The notes under the pieces were generated by a model that worked only from the letters and a program-made list of their open reading frames with translations, made no database searches and was not told the DNA's origin. Shown here in pieces: positions 49,010 to 50,929 of a stretch of 50,929 nucleotides of DNA. Every line of letters begins with the position of its first letter. Position 1 is the first letter of the stretch. Source of the stretch: Saprolegnia diclina VS20 (lineage: Eukaryota > Oomycota > Saprolegniomycetes > Saprolegniales > Saprolegniaceae); the NCBI RefSeq assembly GCF_000281045.1, contig NW_008246154.1, forward strand, positions 60,102-111,030. Reading direction: 5' to 3'. A program made the position numbers and the translations under genes.

Positions 49010-50929
49010 ATGAGCTCGTGGATCCCATCGTACGAAGCTACCGTGAACCTGCTCCGCAAGTCGATGGCTGACGTGGGCGAGGGCGACGTGGGCGAGAGCG
49101 ATGCGCAGCAGGCGTGCGCTGGTGTGGAAATGCCTGGCGCCAAGCGTCCGACCCGCGACGACGTCCTCGCCGCCTTGCACGCAGTCACCGACAACCCGCC
49201 GCTGTCGCACCAGCGCATTGGCGTCGCCATCAAGTGCATGAGCGACCACTTGTCGTTCGATCGCCTCAGCCGCGTCGACACGGCCTTGGTCGACGTCCTC
49301 GTGGCGACCGGTCGCTTTGATGTCGTGCTCGTCAACTTCAAGTAGTGTTGCAACTACGACGACGACGACGACCGAAACTCGAGCGCTAGCATCGAAGCGT
49401 GCTACTCGACCAACGTCTTGCGCGCGCTCTTTCACCCCGCGTGCGCAGTCCCGCCCATCGTCACCTCGCGCTTCCCGCACGAAACGAGCGCCTTGTACAC
49501 GTTTGTCGACGAGAATACCCCACTGTCTTGCGAGATCGTCTTTTGGCCCAAGCCCTTTCGCGCAAGCTTTCTCGCGCTCGACGCTGTGCTGTCGCTCACC
49601 CATGCGGCGGTGTGTCACGGTGACGGCGACACTCTCGGCCTCAGCCTCCATGGTCTGTGTTTCGGCGCCATCGGCGCTTTTGTGGAACAAGGGTCCGCTC
49701 GCAACATGGTCGGTATCCAGGACATTGTGGTCCAGAGCCATGACGTGTCTCTTGCTGAGCTTTTTTTGCGCGAAGCGATGCCGGTATGGCGTGACTTTGA
49801 CAGTGGCGTCCTGGCCACGTGCACCGCGGCCTGCTTGGTCGCATATGGCATCGCGGCGCTTCTGCCCTCAACGCAAATCCATTTCACGCTCTGGCTGCGC
49901 GCTCGTGGCCCGAGCGACTTGTGTCGACTGCTCACGAGTCTGGCGGGTCTCACGACCGGCGATGACGTTCTGTGCCCACGCCTGCGTTCGCGGTTCCTAT
50001 GGGAGCTCGTCAAGATGGGCTGGGACGTGCTGCGCACCCACTCGCCCTATTCTCAGCACATCGATTTGACGATGCAGCACTAGGTCCTTCTGGATTGGTA
50101 CCTCAAAGACGTGGCACCAGCGCTTGTGCACGGCAACTGGCTCGGCACGCGACTGCCGCCAGCGCTCCTTGGCGTCGTCGACTCTTTTCTCTTTGACCGC
50201 GGGCTTGACTGGGTAGGTGCTGGTGCAGCGCCGCGGCGCCTCCGGCGTCTATCGCACGGGCTTGCTCGCGCCGTCGCTCACCAGCCAGAGCTATCTCGGC
50301 ATCGGTATTTGGAGGTCCTCTCGACCACCATCGACGAGATCATCGCGTCACAACTGTATCCAAGCGTACTGCCATCGATCGATATTTTCTACATCCTGAA
50401 TGCGATGCGCTGCTTGGGAGTGGAGCATGGGGTTGTTGGACGCGTGCAAAGCGCTGGCGACTTTGCTGCCGGCCTCTTGCAATTTATCCTGCACCCGACG
50501 TCATCACGGGTGACATCGGGGATCCAATGCCTCGTCGCTGCCTTTATCAAGGCGATCGCACCAGCGTTCGAGTACACGAGCGCCGACAGATTTGGCGCGA
50601 GACGCACGCGACAGTACGTGTCGCCGAAGGGTGTCGTCGACGTCCTCGAGCTACTCATGCGCGTGGCGCCATGGGACGTGCCGTACTTCGCATCAATGTG
50701 GCTCGCAGCGGTGCCAAGGACGGTGTATGGCTGTCGCACCTACCTCTTTCCCGTGGTCCAACGACTCGACGCCCGGCGGCTCTACGATGGTGCGCTTGTC
50801 GCTCAACTGGCATGGCGCTGCCGGACATTGTTCCTTGAATTCGACGCGCTCGCGCCATTGCCTGGCTTCGGCACTGTGTTTGTTCTAGACACCATTCCTA
50901 TCGACGTCAACCACTGCATCGAGTGCGAG
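49010..50929 (+). CDS. Degenerate dioxygenase-like family, copy 4, lacks the dioxygenase-like domain, 3' end beyond window
   Basis: ATG at 49010 (MSSWIPSYEATVNLLRKS). After a short unique linker it passes straight to RPTRDDVLAALHAVTDNPP, so the dioxygenase-like domain is missing as in copy 2a. An in-frame TAG at 49343 is explained by a canonical 45-nt intron (49345-49389, GTGTTG...CTAG), giving NFK-Y-IEACYSTN. A second TAG at 50081 replaces a Trp found in copies 1 and 3 (MQHW). It is removed if 50027-50083 (57 nt, GT...CTAG, phase 0) is spliced, at the cost of 19 residues. From there the frame is open to the window end, reaching HCIEC. It may be a working two-intron gene or an early pseudogene. 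Confidence 0.65.

Noticed and set aside
49343-49345. In-frame TAG in family copy 4, first read as a nonsense mutation
   Set aside because: A canonical 45-nt intron (49345-49389) removes it and restores sequence aligned with copy 1, so it is not a defect.

Overview
The window looks like gene-dense nuclear DNA of an oomycete, most likely one of the Saprolegniales. Coding GC is high, intergenic gaps are short, and spliced genes carry very short GT-AG introns (mostly 42-57 nt, usually ending CTAG). Two promoters match the oomycete initiator plus flanking element (TCATTYYNCAWTTT). The gene content also fits: several BT1/FBT-type transporters, a TKL kinase with a membrane domain, PH proteins, eEF3 and MATE. 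The genus is inference. All splice models here were built by hand from splice sites, reading frame and family similarity; no transcript data were available.

Layout. 1-2012 (-): eEF3, cut by the window edge, divergent from a Cramped-like SANT protein (3152-4864, +). 4927-10467 (-): a small AP2-like protein and two tandem FBT transporters, the first with an 8-bp duplication that shifts its C-terminus. 11973-14882 (-): two adjacent PDZ-like/PH proteins, the short one equivalent to the C-terminal module of the long one. 15679-19000 (+): a 16-exon membrane TKL protein with two kinase domains. 19624-21109 (+): a 7-exon RCC1-like protein. 21901-23286 (+): a third, divergent FBT transporter. 23367-28290: a broken member of a degenerate dioxygenase-like family (-) and a decayed diacylglycerol kinase (+). 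28440-29370: a duplicated satellite-like block and debris. 29371-30692 (-): a taspase-1-like gene. 30888-33181: a MATE fragment inverted against an intact MATE gene. 34119-34337: a small secreted protein. 34535-34745: a CTAT microsatellite with a 100-N gap. 34844-37942 (-): a histone-fold (Spt7-like) protein and a PKA/PKG-like AGC kinase. 38722-40170 (+): a cyclophilin-glutaredoxin-glutaredoxin fusion. 43135-44601 (-): an LRR-like protein. 40480-42918 and 45584-50929 (+): three more loci of the degenerate dioxygenase-like family.

The most unusual element is that family. Its only intact copy (45584-48376, 930 aa) has an N-terminal region with the layout of a 2-oxoglutarate/Fe(II) dioxygenase, but the expected metal-binding histidines are missing. 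A long helical region, a conserved HCxxC motif and an acidic, basic-ended tail follow. Two copies lack the dioxygenase-like domain altogether. All four loci carry the same promoter signature: CCAATCA and GACCAATC with CCAAT boxes exactly 32 bp apart, 60-80 bp upstream of the ATG. One of these sits next to a 34-bp perfect hairpin. The function is unknown.

Other notable points: all 15 introns of the TKL gene are phase 0; the glutaredoxin fusion has one active-site-intact and one active-site-dead Grx domain; the DAG kinase has lost its GGDGT motif; and several loci carry small indels that are either real decay or consensus errors.
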